64,000 bases of DNA, from assembly GCF_029846235.1 (NCBI RefSeq), contig NZ_JARVWP010000010.1, forward strand, positions 124,001-188,000, given 5' to 3'. The notes under the pieces were generated by a model. It saw only the letters and a program-made list of their open reading frames with translations. It ran no database searches and was not told the origin of the DNA. A program made the position numbers and the translations under genes. Of this stretch, positions 26,174-35,234 are shown in pieces (position 1 is the stretch's first letter; each line of letters begins with the position of its first letter). This DNA comes from Bradyrhizobium sp. CER78. Lineage in GTDB: Bacteria; Pseudomonadota; Alphaproteobacteria; Rhizobiales; Xanthobacteraceae.

Positions 26174-26944
26174 TCAGGCGCGCCCCGACCAGGGGGCCGC
26201 CCAGCGCTGCAGCCCCACGAGCGCCAGGTCCAGCGCGTAGCCTGTGCCGCCGAGGATGACGATGCCGAGCATGACGACGTCAGTGCGCAGATAGGAGCCG
26301 GCGTTGACGACCATCCAGCCGATCCCGGCGTCGGAGGCGATCATCTCGGCCGCGATCAGGGTCGTCCAGCCGATCCCGAAGGACAGGCGCAGCGTCACGA
26401 ACAACTCGGGCAGGATGTGGGGCAGGATCACGTAGCGAAACAACGCCAGGCCGTGAGCGCCAAGCGCCCGGCCGGCGCGGATCCGTTGTCTCTGTACGGT
26501 GCTGACCGCAGCTGCCGTTCCGACAATGATGCTGAGCGCGGCCGAGATGAAGATCAAAAGAACCTTCGAGGTTTCGCCGATGCCGAACCAGAGGATCACG
26601 AGGGGGATCAGTGCGAGCTTCGGGAGCGGCCGCAGGAATTGGACGAAAGGATCGAGCACGGCGCCAAAGCCCGGCGCTGCTCCCATGGCGAGGCCGAGCG
26701 GCACACCGACCAGCGTCGCCGCCGCAAACGCGCCCAGAGCGCGGGCGAGACTGAGCGCCAGATGCTGCCAGAGCGCGGTACCACGATAGCCGTCCCGCGC
26801 CAGATCGATCGCGGTCGTCACGATCTCGGATGGCGGCGGAAGCAACAGTGGTTCGACCAGATGAGTCCGCCCGGCGATTTCCCACGCCAGCGTGACGCCG
26901 GCGACCGCGGCAAGGCCGATCAGGAAACGACGGCTGGCGTTCAA
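26174..26944 (-). CDS. SsuC/TauC-type ABC permease
   Basis: A 256-residue inner-membrane permease with about six hydrophobic segments. TLAWEIAGRTHLVEPLLLPPPSEI at the N terminus and the coupling region RIRAGRALGAHGLALFRYVILPHILPELF are typical of sulfonate/taurine permeases. It overlaps the binding-protein gene by four bases and precedes the ATPase by one base, forming a compact A-C-B operon on the minus strand. Confidence 0.92.
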   Translation of the reverse strand: MNASRRFLIGLAAVAGVTLAWEIAGRTHLVEPLLLPPPSEIVTTAIDLARDGYRGTALWQHLALSLARALGAFAAATLVGVPLGLAMGAAPGFGAVLDPFVQFLRPLPKLALIPLVILWFGIGETSKVLLIFISAALSIIVGTAAAVSTVQRQRIRAGRALGAHGLALFRYVILPHILPELFVTLRLSFGIGWTTLIAAEMIASDAGIGWMVVNAGSYLRTDVVMLGIVILGGTGYALDLALVGLQRWAAPWSGRA

Positions 26945-27993
26945 GACGGGAACGCGCGCCGCAGCAATGCGTAGTTCACCGCCGGGACGAACGAGGCGGG
27001 GACGTCGTCGCGTTTGATCTCGCCCGTCTCAGCCAGGAAGGCGGCGGCATCACCGAGCGCCTTGATGAGCGGTGCATCCTTTGCTGCGACCGGTCCATCG
27101 CCCCAATATTTCGGACCAAGCTGATCCTGGAAGGTGGGATAGCGCAGCCCGGACAGGGTGTTGCGTACGGCTTCGAACGGTGCGCCGAAATCCTTTGCCA
27201 GAATCCGCGACACGCCCTCCGGATCGGACCGGTATCGGTCGAACTGCGCCTGAACGGTCTGCAGCCAGGCCACCACTGTCTCGGGGAATTGCTCGGCGAA
27301 TTCGCTCCGCACCACGGCGCTGTTCCAGACAAAAACCCCTGAGGGCTGCAATTGTTCGGAGACCAGCAATTGCTGGCCGCCGTCGGCCAGAAGCTCTGCC
27401 CAGAACGGGCCGTTGATATAGGTCGCGTCGATGTCGCCGCGTTTCCAGGCTGCGATCGTGTCCGGTTGGCTCAGGGGCAGGCGTTTGATCTTGCTGGCGT
27501 CGAGCTTGTTTATACGGATCAAGGCTTCAAGCGCGAACGCCATCGTGGAGGAGGGGGCAACCGCGATGCGCTTGCCCTCGAGATCCCTGAGTGTGGTGAT
27601 GCCCGCCTTGGCGACGAGCCGCTCGCTGGTGGCGACGATCTCCGGCGAGCCCAGAATTTGAATGGGCAGTTTGCGCGAAAGCCCGGCCACGATCGGCGTA
27701 TTACCGAAGATCGCGAAATCGATCTGCTTGGCGGCAAGCAGCGACAGCGCCGGTCCACCCGATGGGAACGGTACCCACTCGACCTTGACACCAAGCGCCT
27801 TGTCGAAACTGCCGTCGCTCTTGCCGACCACCCAGGCCCGCGCCGCCGTCAGATAGCCGATGCGGACGACATCGGGCTTCGTCGTGGTCTGCGCGCGGCT
27901 GCGTGCTGCCGTCAGTGACAGCAGGCCCGCGCCGAGGCCCAGTCGCAGCACGTCGCGTCGTCCCGGCCTGCCCGCGCGGATATATGTCGTCAT
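26941..27993 (-). CDS. SsuA/TauA-like ABC substrate-binding protein
   Basis: A 350-residue binding protein with a twin-arginine signal (GRRDVLRLGLGAGLLSL, cleavage near SRA-QT). The mature start VRIGYLTAARAWVVGKSDGSFDKALGVKVEWVPF and the segments LLAAKQIDFAIFGNTP, KRIAVAPSST and GDIDATYINGPFWAEL match aliphatic sulfonate/taurine binding proteins. It is the first gene of the minus-strand A-C-B-plus-peptide-SBP operon. ATG 27993 is preceded by GAAGG. The ligand is likely a sulfonate by family. Confidence 0.87.
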   Translation of the reverse strand: MTTYIRAGRPGRRDVLRLGLGAGLLSLTAARSRAQTTTKPDVVRIGYLTAARAWVVGKSDGSFDKALGVKVEWVPFPSGGPALSLLAAKQIDFAIFGNTPIVAGLSRKLPIQILGSPEIVATSERLVAKAGITTLRDLEGKRIAVAPSSTMAFALEALIRINKLDASKIKRLPLSQPDTIAAWKRGDIDATYINGPFWAELLADGGQQLLVSEQLQPSGVFVWNSAVVRSEFAEQFPETVVAWLQTVQAQFDRYRSDPEGVSRILAKDFGAPFEAVRNTLSGLRYPTFQDQLGPKYWGDGPVAAKDAPLIKALGDAAAFLAETGEIKRDDVPASFVPAVNYALLRRAFPS

Positions 27994-28323
27994 GGTACAC
28001 CTTCATGGATGAGGCGTGCAGATCGTCATCGCAGCGGCGTCGAGTCAATCGCGGTTGAAAAATAAGATATTCGTTTCAGCGTGTCGCGGACGAACGCAAT
28101 GAATTGCGCTTCCATCGCGCGTGATAAATGAGATTCATTCTTCGGGAAGACGCTGAAGGCAGCGTTGATGAAGTTCGCCGTCTGCGGGCCGAGCAGATCT
28201 GAATCATCCTCAGTTCGCGGACCTATTTGGAATTGACGGCGATAAGCGCGAACGCCCAAATGCGCAAACGCCCGGCGTCACAAAAATCCAGATGAAATCC
28301 GTCGCGTCTCGAAGGAAGTTCAC
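27994..28323. other. Intergenic region, no gene seen
   Basis: These 330 bp hold the presumed promoter of the minus-strand SsuA-like operon. Open frames here are short and unlike any family I know. No palindrome or hairpin stood out. Confidence 0.4.
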
Positions 28324-28485
28324 ATGAAGCGCTTGTTGTCGTCGCTGCTGGTATCGCTTTCGGCTGCGTGGTTGCCGGCTTCGGCGAAAGAACCGCAGAT
28401 TCGGCGCGCCACGCATTTCGTCGAGGTCGAGACGGGACGCGATGTGCTGTTCCGTGAAGTGCAGAGCTTTCTTGACCGCAATTGA
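28324..28485 (+). CDS. Small exported protein or hydrolase remnant (53 aa)
   Basis: A 53-codon frame with GAAGGAAG seven bases before its ATG and G or C in about 70% of third codon positions, both signs of real coding. Residues 1-20 (MKRLLSSLLVSLSAAWLPAS) form a signal peptide ending near ASA. The remaining 30 residues, THFVEVETGRDVLFREVQSF and neighbours, resemble the last helix and His region of alpha/beta hydrolases. It may be a small secreted protein or an exported hydrolase with an internal deletion. No operon partner. Confidence 0.4.
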   Translation: MKRLLSSLLVSLSAAWLPASAKEPQIRRATHFVEVETGRDVLFREVQSFLDRN

Positions 28486-28691
28486 CGGGTCTTGGGTGAC
28501 TGATGGCACCGGCTGCATTCACCGCGTGGAACGTGGTCGGTGCGGATGAAAGAATGCCGCCACGGCGTAATGCGCGGAGCATGGTTCTTCCATTCCGGCA
28601 ACCATCTTTGGTTTAGAGTTTCATTGAGCGCGCGCGGAGTTTTTTGCACTATGCGCTACCCCATTCAACACAGCTGCAAGATCGCACGACA

Positions 28692-29474
28692 ATGAAACAT
28701 CGCCTGCTCGCACTTATTGCCGTAGTCGCGCTCCTTGCCGCGCCTGCTTTTGCGGATCAGAAGATCAAGGTTGGAATATCCGGAGGTGATTCCGAGATCG
28801 TCTGGGGAAAGGTGAAGGAGATCGCAGCCAAGGACGGGCTCGACGTCCAAGTGGTGGTATTCAGCGACTACCTGCTGCCGAATGCCGCACTCGACGCCGG
28901 TGATCTCGACGCCAATGCGTTCCAGCACAAGCCGTTCCTTGACAATCAGATCAAGACAAGAGGCTACAAGATCACTCCGGTGGGAGAGACCATCGTTGCG
29001 CCGATCGGTCTCTACTCCAAAAAGGCAAAATCGGTCTCCGAGATCAAGGATGGATCATCGATCGGAATTCCGAACGATCCCTCCAACGGTGGCCGCGCGC
29101 TGCTGCTGTTGCAGGCTCAGGGCCTGATCAAGCTCAAGGATGGGGTTGGCATCTTGCCGGCTGTGCTGGATATTATCGACAATCCGAGGAAGCTCAAGAT
29201 CCGCGAGATCGATGCGGCGCAGCTCCCGCGCAGCCTTGACGACGTCGACGCGGCGGTGATCAACACCAACTATGCCGTACCGGCCGGGCTGATCCCAGGC
29301 AAGGATTCCATCGCGATCGAATCCTCCGTCAACAATCCGTATAGCAATTTCATCGCCGTCCGCGAGCGCGACAAGAATGCCCCCTGGGTCGCCAAGCTGG
29401 TACAGGCCTATCAGAACGACACCATCCGACAACTCATCAAGGATAAGTTGCCCGGACAGATCCCCGCGTTTTGA
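28692..29474 (+). CDS. MetQ/NlpA-family binding protein (orphan)
   Basis: A 260-residue periplasmic protein with a Sec signal peptide cut near AFA-DQ. NlpA/MetQ landmarks are present: VVVFSDYLLPNAALDAGDLDANAFQHKPFLD, then PNDPSNGGRALLLLQ and DDVDAAVINTNYA. MetQ proteins bind methionine and are normally lipoproteins, but no lipobox Cys is present, so this is probably soluble in the periplasm. No MetN ATPase or MetI permease gene is near, so it must use an importer encoded elsewhere. ATG 28692 is chosen because it begins the signal peptide. The ligand may be methionine or a related sulfur compound. Confidence 0.85.
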   Translation: MKHRLLALIAVVALLAAPAFADQKIKVGISGGDSEIVWGKVKEIAAKDGLDVQVVVFSDYLLPNAALDAGDLDANAFQHKPFLDNQIKTRGYKITPVGETIVAPIGLYSKKAKSVSEIKDGSSIGIPNDPSNGGRALLLLQAQGLIKLKDGVGILPAVLDIIDNPRKLKIREIDAAQLPRSLDDVDAAVINTNYAVPAGLIPGKDSIAIESSVNNPYSNFIAVRERDKNAPWVAKLVQAYQNDTIRQLIKDKLPGQIPAF

Positions 29475-29922
29475 GGCATGAGACGGGCGGATGGATTCAT
29501 CAATTTGGCGGTTGGCACTGGCCGCAGGCATAGTGCCCGCCAAGCGGAAGCCCTAAGGCACTGGGGTTTCGCGCTCTTGCCGCTGATGGGAAATGTGATG
29601 TCGGTTGTCGGCCCCCTCGATGGAGGGGAAGACAACATGTGACGCGAGTGTCGCGTCGACGCTCGCTGCGATACCTGATGGCCCTTCTTTCGTAACTTCG
29701 AAGGTCCTTCTTGGCCCCGAGGCCGGCGGACTGAGGGCCTAGTCCATTCATCATGGTAAATTTGGCATGCAAACGAGCGCCTCTTTGCAACACTCTTTCA
29801 TTGCGAGATTGAAGGACGAAAGCCTTTTTTCGATGCGGCTGATTAAAAAGAAGCTCTGTCCGCGCACGGTCGGATATCGAGTGCGCTTCCCGTAGCGACC
29901 ACCCGCGAGCCGAGGAACGACA
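29475..29922. other. Intergenic region, no gene seen
   Basis: About 450 bp between the MetQ-like and SsuA-like genes. Frames are short with no ribosome site or recognisable motif; the last 100 bases probably hold the promoter of the SsuA-like gene. Nothing else could be supported. Confidence 0.4.
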
Positions 29923-30897
29923 ATGTCCACTTCCCGACGTCAGATCATCACCGCCGGCCTCGGTCTCCTTGGTACGGCCTTGCTTTCGCCACGCGTCAGT
30001 ATCGCCGCGCCGGGCGGCGTCGTGCCGAAGGAGTTCAAGGTCGGCTTCCAGAAGGGCGCAGCCATTTTGGTTCTGGGGCGAGAGCAGCAAGTGATTGAAA
30101 GGCGGCTGAAGCCATTGGGTGTGGACGCCGTCCAGTGGGTGGAATTTCAGTTCGGTCCCCCCATGCTGGAAGCTCTTGGCGCGGGGGCTATCGACATCGG
30201 CTCGGTAGGCGATACACCACCTATCTTCGCGCAAGCCGCCGGCTCCCCGTTGGTATATGTGGCGTCCACGCCGTCCGCCGAGCACGCCGTGCTGGTGCAG
30301 CACGATTCGCCTATCAAGACCCTGGCAGAACTCAAGGGCAAGCGCGTCGCCTTCTCCCGGGGTTCCAGCGCCCATAACGTAGCGGTCAAGGCACTGGCGC
30401 TGGCCGGCCTGGGCCTCAAGGATATCGTGCCGACCTATTTGGCGCCTGCGGACGCCACTGCCGCCTTTAACGGCGGTACCATTGATGCCTGGGTGGTGTG
30501 GGATCCGTTCTACGCGATCGCTCAGGAGCGCTACAGTGCGCGCATTATTGCCGACACCTCCGACAAGCGGCTGGCCAGCTCGTCGTACTACCTGTCGAGC
30601 CGTGACTTCGCCGACAAATATCCCACTGTGCTGTCTGCTGCGCTGGACGAGATCGGCAAGCTGACGGAGTGGTCCGGCCAACATCGTGATGAACTGGCCA
30701 AGCTGGCTGCTGCCGCCACCAGCATCGACGAGAAGTCATGGCGCGCTGCCTTCGCGCGGGCAAGCTTTACCTTCGGTGAGGTGACTTCAGCGCAGGTCGC
30801 TCAGCAGCAGCAATTGGCTGACACCTTTTATGAACTTGGCATCGTGCCCAAGAAGGTCACGGTTGCCGATATCGTTTGGCATCAACCCAAGAGCTGA
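29923..30897 (+). CDS. SsuA-like sulfonate-binding protein (orphan)
   Basis: A 324-residue binding protein with a signal peptide (SRRQIITAGLGLLGTALL, cut near SIA-AP). It closely follows SsuA: FKVGFQKGAAILVLGREQ, then WVEFQFGPPMLEALGAGAIDIG, GDTPPIFAQAAG and GGTIDAWVVWDPFYAIAQ. That pattern makes aliphatic sulfonate binding the best guess. ATG 29923 follows GAGGAAC. No permease or ATPase gene is adjacent; the SsuC/SsuB-type genes at 25.3-26.9 kb are divergent and 3 kb away. The gene ends 40 bp from a convergent gene. Confidence 0.88.
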   Translation: MSTSRRQIITAGLGLLGTALLSPRVSIAAPGGVVPKEFKVGFQKGAAILVLGREQQVIERRLKPLGVDAVQWVEFQFGPPMLEALGAGAIDIGSVGDTPPIFAQAAGSPLVYVASTPSAEHAVLVQHDSPIKTLAELKGKRVAFSRGSSAHNVAVKALALAGLGLKDIVPTYLAPADATAAFNGGTIDAWVVWDPFYAIAQERYSARIIADTSDKRLASSSYYLSSRDFADKYPTVLSAALDEIGKLTEWSGQHRDELAKLAAAATSIDEKSWRAAFARASFTFGEVTSAQVAQQQQLADTFYELGIVPKKVTVADIVWHQPKS

Positions 30898-30937
30898 CGT
30901 CGTCGCGGCATATCGGCGATGAAATCGGGCGCGTCTC

Positions 30938-31456
30938 TCAGGTATCCTTCAGGAAAATGGGATCGATCTCCATGGATGGAGGTGGAGCGGCACTCATGAA
31001 TACCGGCTGGATTGTGTGTGATTTGAACTGCCACGAATTGTTGTTGTTCAGCACGCACTCATTGATCAAATCCGCCACCATCATTGGAGGATTTGACTGT
31101 CGCGTGGACGGATAGGTCAGACCACCGTAGAACACGATGATGCCTACCACTGTCGCGGAGCGTTCGCTGCTCGACGCGACGTGCAGATTGGTGATCAGGT
31201 GGCGCACGGCCTTCACGCCACTGATCGCCAGTCGGTCCGCTGCGTTCTCGCCGATTTGACGCGCGCGCCACTCATAAAATGCGCGGATCGCTTCACGTCC
31301 CTCAAAGCGGTTGTGACCCACGATCTTTACGCCGTCCGGCATGAAGAACTCATGGGCCGTGCGCCCGTCGTTGAAGTCGACGTCATACCAATATGTCACC
31401 TCGAGACGATGAAGGGCATGCCAGAGAAGCAGGTCGTCGTGGGGTGTCATCGGCAT
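30938..31456 (-). CDS. SnoaL/NTF2-like protein
   Basis: A 172-residue protein with the NTF2-like cone-fold pattern: an N-terminal helix (LLWHALHRLEVTYWYDVDF), then FFMPDGVKIVGHNRFEGREAIRAFYEWR, the common nuclear-transport-factor-2/SnoaL block, and a beta-rich C terminus. The start at 31456 (ATG CCG ATG) has GGAG eight bases upstream; the longer frame beyond it has no ribosome site. Members include dehydratases, isomerases and dioxygenase small subunits, so no reaction can be assigned. It is monocistronic and convergent with the SsuA-like gene. Confidence 0.72.
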   Translation of the reverse strand: MPMTPHDDLLLWHALHRLEVTYWYDVDFNDGRTAHEFFMPDGVKIVGHNRFEGREAIRAFYEWRARQIGENAADRLAISGVKAVRHLITNLHVASSSERSATVVGIIVFYGGLTYPSTRQSNPPMMVADLINECVLNNNNSWQFKSHTIQPVFMSAAPPPSMEIDPIFLKDT

Positions 31457-31739
31457 CCAGACTACTCCGGAGAGCTGGCGGCTCCGCCGCCGACCTACAT
31501 CCGCGAGCGGAACCGATGGAACGCTAGTGCACGGTTGCGAAGGTCGCGAGATCCGTCTCGCCATCGCCCTATGCTCCGACGATAGCATCATGCAGTTGTT
31601 TTGCCGGACGTGTCAAACGGCTTGGTCCGACGCGTTGCCGCGCACATCGCTGTTCGTGCAAGCCCTTGATCTGACACGGCGCGGCTACTGTGCATGGGGT
31701 TGTTTTCGCCGTTTTGGCGAGAAGTCGGCTTACGCCGAG

Positions 31740-31889
31740 CGCTGTTGCTGCACCTGGCGGTCGAAACGGCTCGGCAGTGGACCCAAGGCCGAGCCCGTCG
31801 CGCAGCGTGCCGTCGCGATACTCACTTCGGAACAGGCCGCGTTTGCGCAGCAGCGGCAGGATCCGGCCCGCGAAGACGGCGAACTGTTC
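31740..31889 (-). pseudogene. C-terminal remnant of NtaA/DszA-type monooxygenase
   Basis: On the minus strand the frame reads FAGRILPLLRKRGLFRSEY, then RDGTLRDGLGLG, the C-terminal signature of NtaA/SnaA-family LLM monooxygenases (compare PELQRRGVYKTEYAPGTLRE in the intact copy at 56100). A TAG stop lies just upstream in the same frame, and nothing upstream resembles the rest of the roughly 450-residue enzyme. About 50 codons remain. No ribosome site. It lies between the NTF2-like gene and the GlxA-type regulator. Confidence 0.62.
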
Positions 31890-31949
31890 CGTCTAGGTAA
31901 TATTGGATGAGTGGTCGCGGGTTCGGTTGGCAAAGGAAAGGGCGATAGC

Positions 31950-32993
31950 TCAGCGACTGTCTGCCCCGGCCTGCGAGCGGGCGGACGCCTGAAAGACAGC
32001 GCGATAGCGCACTGGACTCGTGCCGAGCCGCTGTCTGAAATGATGCCTCAGCGCTTCGACCGAGCCGAACCCCGTGGCCGTTGCGATGCCTTCGATTGGA
32101 AGCTGCGTCGCCTCGAGAAGCTCCCGGGCCCGCGACACCCGTGCCTGCACCACCCATTCGCCAGGTGTCATGCCGGTTGCTTCTTCGAACCGTCGGATGA
32201 AGGTACGGCGGCTCATTCTTGCCCGCGAAGCGAGACTGTTGATTGCCAGGTCTTGATCGAGGTGGCGTTGCGCCCACGCAAACACCGAGGCCAGCGCATC
32301 GCCCTCAGCCTTGCGAACGGGTTGCGGAATATACTGCGCTTGCCCGCCTTCGCGATGAGGTGGCACGACAAGCCGCTGCGCTACCTGATTGGCGATCTGC
32401 GCGCCATAGTCTCGTCTGACGATGTGGAGGCACAGATCGAGACCTGCGGCCCGCCCGGCTGAACTCATGATGTCGCCATCGTCGACGTAGAGTACGTTTG
32501 GATCGACTTCTATCGTTGGATATTTGCTTGAGAGCAGATCGACTTGCGCCCAATGTCCTGTGGCACGGCGTCCATCGAGCAATCCGGCCGCAGCGAGGAC
32601 GAACACGCCGGCGCAGATAGATGCGATCCTCGCACCCCGTCGATGTGCACGGCGGAGCGCGTCGAGCAGCGCTGCGGATGGCGCGTCTTCGATATTTTCC
32701 CATCCTGGAACGATGATTGTGGTGGCTCGCCCCAGTGTCTTCAGGCTCGCATCGGCGACAATTCTGATGCCGTTGTTCGCAACAAGCGGCCGTCCTGGAT
32801 GCTCGGTGCAAACGACGACGCGATACCAGCCAGCTCCCATATCGGTCAGGCCGAACACTTCGACGGCCATCCCAAGCTCAAAAGCGTTCACGCCATCATA
32901 GGCGAGCACGGCGACAAGTTGGTCCCGTCGCGACGGAGTTGGTTTCGGGGCGGCGCGGGTGCGGAATGGCATTATCTTAACGCTATACGGCAT
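31950..32993 (-). CDS. GlxA-type regulator (DJ-1/PfpI domain plus AraC HTH)
   Basis: A regulator of about 347 residues. Residues 20-190 form a DJ-1/PfpI-like domain (LVAVLAYDGVNAFELGMAVEVF, then ASICAGVFVLAAAGLLDGRRATGHW). The C-terminal 100 residues carry an AraC-type double helix-turn-helix (SLASRARMSRRTFIRRFEEATGM and TGFGSVEALRHHFRQRLG). FtrA/GlxA-type activators of this form often control catabolic operons. The start is uncertain: GTG 33002, ATG 32993 or ATG 32972. It diverges from the nitrilase-like gene with about 60 bp between starts, so that operon is its likely target. Confidence 0.88.
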   Translation of the reverse strand: MPYSVKIMPFRTRAAPKPTPSRRDQLVAVLAYDGVNAFELGMAVEVFGLTDMGAGWYRVVVCTEHPGRPLVANNGIRIVADASLKTLGRATTIIVPGWENIEDAPSAALLDALRRAHRRGARIASICAGVFVLAAAGLLDGRRATGHWAQVDLLSSKYPTIEVDPNVLYVDDGDIMSSAGRAAGLDLCLHIVRRDYGAQIANQVAQRLVVPPHREGGQAQYIPQPVRKAEGDALASVFAWAQRHLDQDLAINSLASRARMSRRTFIRRFEEATGMTPGEWVVQARVSRARELLEATQLPIEGIATATGFGSVEALRHHFRQRLGTSPVRYRAVFQASARSQAGADSR

Positions 32994-33052
32994 TCGTGCC
33001 ACTGGTCAATCCGCCTCGCTCGTCACAATATCTTGGCGAGATGGAGAACACT

Positions 33053-33808
33053 GTGAGCTTTCGAGTAGCGACCTGGGAATTTCCCGATCGTGCTTATGAA
33101 GCAGGGGCGATGTGGCGCAGGCTCGAAAGTGAGCTTGCCAAAGCGCCCGTCGATCTCCTGGTCCTTCCCGAGCTCGCAGGCGTTGACAGCTTTTGGGAAA
33201 GTCCTGTGTTCAGTGAGGCGGTCTGGCGTCAAGCCGTTGCCACGCATGCCAGGATCTCGGACGAGCTGAAGCACCTCGCGGCGAAGCGTATCGTCGGGAC
33301 GCGGGCGGTCGAGGTGGATACACGGCGGTGGAACGAGACGTTTCTTTGGAAACCGGAGATCGGTCTCGTCCGAGGCAGACCCAAGGCGTGGCTTCCCCAG
33401 CAAGAAGGTGGCTGGGAAGCCACCTGGTTCGAGCGCGGGCCACAAAGCGTGCTGCCGGTGTGGGACGGCAGACTCTGTTTCGCCGAGCTGGTGTGCACGG
33501 AGATCATGGTGAGCACCGCGGCGCGGTGCCTCGGACAGGCCGGGGTTCAGTTGATTGCGGCGCCGCGAGCGACCGGCAGCCATGCGCGCTGGGAAGTGGC
33601 GACGCGGATGGCGGCGATTGCGGCCGGCGCCTTCGTGGTCACGGCAAACCGCCGCGGCGGCAACCTCGCCGGCGGGAGCTGGATCGTAGCACCTGACGGA
33701 GATATTCTTGCGCGCACGAGCGAGGCCAATCCAATCATCAGCCTTGACATTGACCTGTCCGCGGCCGACGCGGCCAAACAGACCTATCCGCGCAACGTCA
33801 GGGATTGA
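33053..33808 (+). CDS. Carbon-nitrogen hydrolase (nitrilase superfamily)
   Basis: A 251-residue cytosolic hydrolase. The Glu-Lys-Cys triad is visible: Glu40 in LLVLPELAG, Lys111 in RGRPKAWLP and Cys148 in ELVCTEIM. Members hydrolyse amides, nitriles or carbamoyl groups. GTG 33053 is taken as start because GGAG lies six bases upstream; ATG 33041 is possible. It heads a plus-strand group with PPOX, MBL-fold and YciI-like genes, opposite a GlxA-type regulator. Substrate unknown; an amide released in a catabolic pathway is plausible. Confidence 0.85.
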   Translation: MSFRVATWEFPDRAYEAGAMWRRLESELAKAPVDLLVLPELAGVDSFWESPVFSEAVWRQAVATHARISDELKHLAAKRIVGTRAVEVDTRRWNETFLWKPEIGLVRGRPKAWLPQQEGGWEATWFERGPQSVLPVWDGRLCFAELVCTEIMVSTAARCLGQAGVQLIAAPRATGSHARWEVATRMAAIAAGAFVVTANRRGGNLAGGSWIVAPDGDILARTSEANPIISLDIDLSAADAAKQTYPRNVRD

Positions 33809-33830
33809 CTGGATTGAGGAGCCCCCTCCG

Positions 33831-34460
33831 ATGCTCGAGGAGTTGACCTATCTTACGTCTGCCGAGGAGCTGCGGCCCCCGTATCTGGCGCCATCGGCGC
33901 TGATGCGCGCCAAGCAGCTCGACCGGCTGGATCGCCATTGCTGCAACTTCATTGCGCATGCGCCGCTTGTCATCATCGGCTCTTCGCATCCCGAGCGCGG
34001 CCACGACGTCAGCCCCAGGGGTGATGCTCCGGGGTTCGTGCATATCTTCGATCCCTATCACCTGGCGATCCCGGACCGGCCCGGCAACAACCGCCTCGAT
34101 ACGATGGAGAATCTCTTCGCCGATCCCGCAATCGGGCTGCTGTTCATCATTCCCGGCATCGAGGAACTGCTACGGGTCAACGGCACGGCGCGTCTCACGC
34201 GTTCGCAGAAGCTCCTCGAATCCATGTCCGTCGGCGGCAAGATGCCGAAGCTCGCCATCATCGTGAGTGTCACGGAGGCATTCCTTCATTGCACGAAGGC
34301 GCTCAAGCGCAGCCGTCTCTGGCAAGATGACCATCGGCTGGATCGGGCCAAGCTGCCGTCGCTCGGACAGATGATTTCCGATCAGGCCGCGCCTGCGGGT
34401 CTTCCTGTAAAGGACATCGAGGCGCGAATTGACGCCGACGCGCAAAAAAATCTCTATTAG
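33831..34460 (+). CDS. PPOX-type FMN-binding protein
   Basis: A 209-residue protein of the pyridoxamine-5'-phosphate-oxidase-like split-barrel family, near the MSMEG_1061 type. Typical segments are CNFIAHAPLVIIGSSHPERGHDVSPRGDAPGF, then IPDRPGNNRLDTMENLFADPAIGLLFIIPG and the FLHCTKALKRSRLW block. These proteins bind FMN or F420 and reduce or oxidise small molecules; they are not the FMN reductases that serve two-component monooxygenases. ATG 33831 has GAGGAG nine bases upstream and lies 22 bp after the nitrilase-like stop; 15 bp separate it from the MBL gene. Confidence 0.85.
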   Translation: MLEELTYLTSAEELRPPYLAPSALMRAKQLDRLDRHCCNFIAHAPLVIIGSSHPERGHDVSPRGDAPGFVHIFDPYHLAIPDRPGNNRLDTMENLFADPAIGLLFIIPGIEELLRVNGTARLTRSQKLLESMSVGGKMPKLAIIVSVTEAFLHCTKALKRSRLWQDDHRLDRAKLPSLGQMISDQAAPAGLPVKDIEARIDADAQKNLY

Positions 34461-34475
34461 CAACGGGAATGACGG

Positions 34476-35234
34476 ATGAAGCTGCAGCTCTTGCGAAACG
34501 CAACATTGAAGCTGAATCTCGGCGTGCGGACGATCCTCATCGATCCGTTCTTCGCTCCGAAGCACAGCCGCCCTTCCATTGCGGGACGCTCACCAAATCC
34601 GCTGGTCGACCTCCCCGTGAACATCGATCAGGTCCTGGACGGCGTCGAGCTCGTTATCGTTTCTCATCTCCATTCGGATCATTTCGATCCCGTCGCGCAA
34701 AGTCTGGTCCCCAAAAGTCTGCCGATCGTCTGCCAACCCGGAGATGACACCAAGATCCGCTCTTTTGGCTTCGAAACGGTCACGCCGCTTCACGACAACC
34801 TTGTTTGGCGCGGCGTTAAGCTCACCCGACGCGAAGGTCGTCACGTCTTCGGCCCCGTCGTCGAGAAGATGGGGCCGGTCATGGGGGTCAGCGTTGAGCT
34901 GGAGGGCGAGCCGAGCCTCTATTGGGCAGGCGACACGGTCCTTTACCCGCCGGTCGAGGAGACGATTCGAAGTACCCACCCAGACATCATCGTGATTCAT
35001 CCGTCCGGTGCGCTCTGGGAGAGGCAATCGATAGCTATGGATGCAGAGCAAGCCGTGACCCTCGGCAGGATCTATTCGCGCCCGATTATCGTCGCGACCC
35101 ATTTGGAGGCTCTTGATCACGCGACCGTCAGCCGAGATGATCTGCGGCGCAAATTGCTCTCCCAGAACATCGCTGCCGAACGATTTCTGATCCCCTATGA
35201 CGGCGAGGTGCTGACCCTCGGCGTTCCAGCTTGA
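34476..35234 (+). CDS. MBL-fold metal-dependent hydrolase
   Basis: A 252-residue metallo-beta-lactamase-fold protein. The metal motif HxHxDH is present as His64, His66, Asp68 and His69 (SHLHSDHFD). GRHVFG and ELEGEPSLYWAGDTVLYPP supply further ligands, and THLEALDH lies near the end. The pattern resembles UlaG-like lactonases and related hydrolases. It follows the PPOX gene by 15 bp and probably shares its transcript. The substrate is unknown; ring lactones or esters are possible. Confidence 0.85.
   Translation: MKLQLLRNATLKLNLGVRTILIDPFFAPKHSRPSIAGRSPNPLVDLPVNIDQVLDGVELVIVSHLHSDHFDPVAQSLVPKSLPIVCQPGDDTKIRSFGFETVTPLHDNLVWRGVKLTRREGRHVFGPVVEKMGPVMGVSVELEGEPSLYWAGDTVLYPPVEETIRSTHPDIIVIHPSGALWERQSIAMDAEQAVTLGRIYSRPIIVATHLEALDHATVSRDDLRRKLLSQNIAAERFLIPYDGEVLTLGVPA

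Noticed and set aside
28486..28691. SAM-type riboswitch before the MetQ-like gene
   Set aside because: The conserved SAM-II/SAM-I core sequences are not visible in this gap.
31592..31739. More of the NtaA-like remnant downstream of position 31740 on the minus strand
   Set aside because: The frame stays open but loses all family similarity, so the remnant was ended at 31740.
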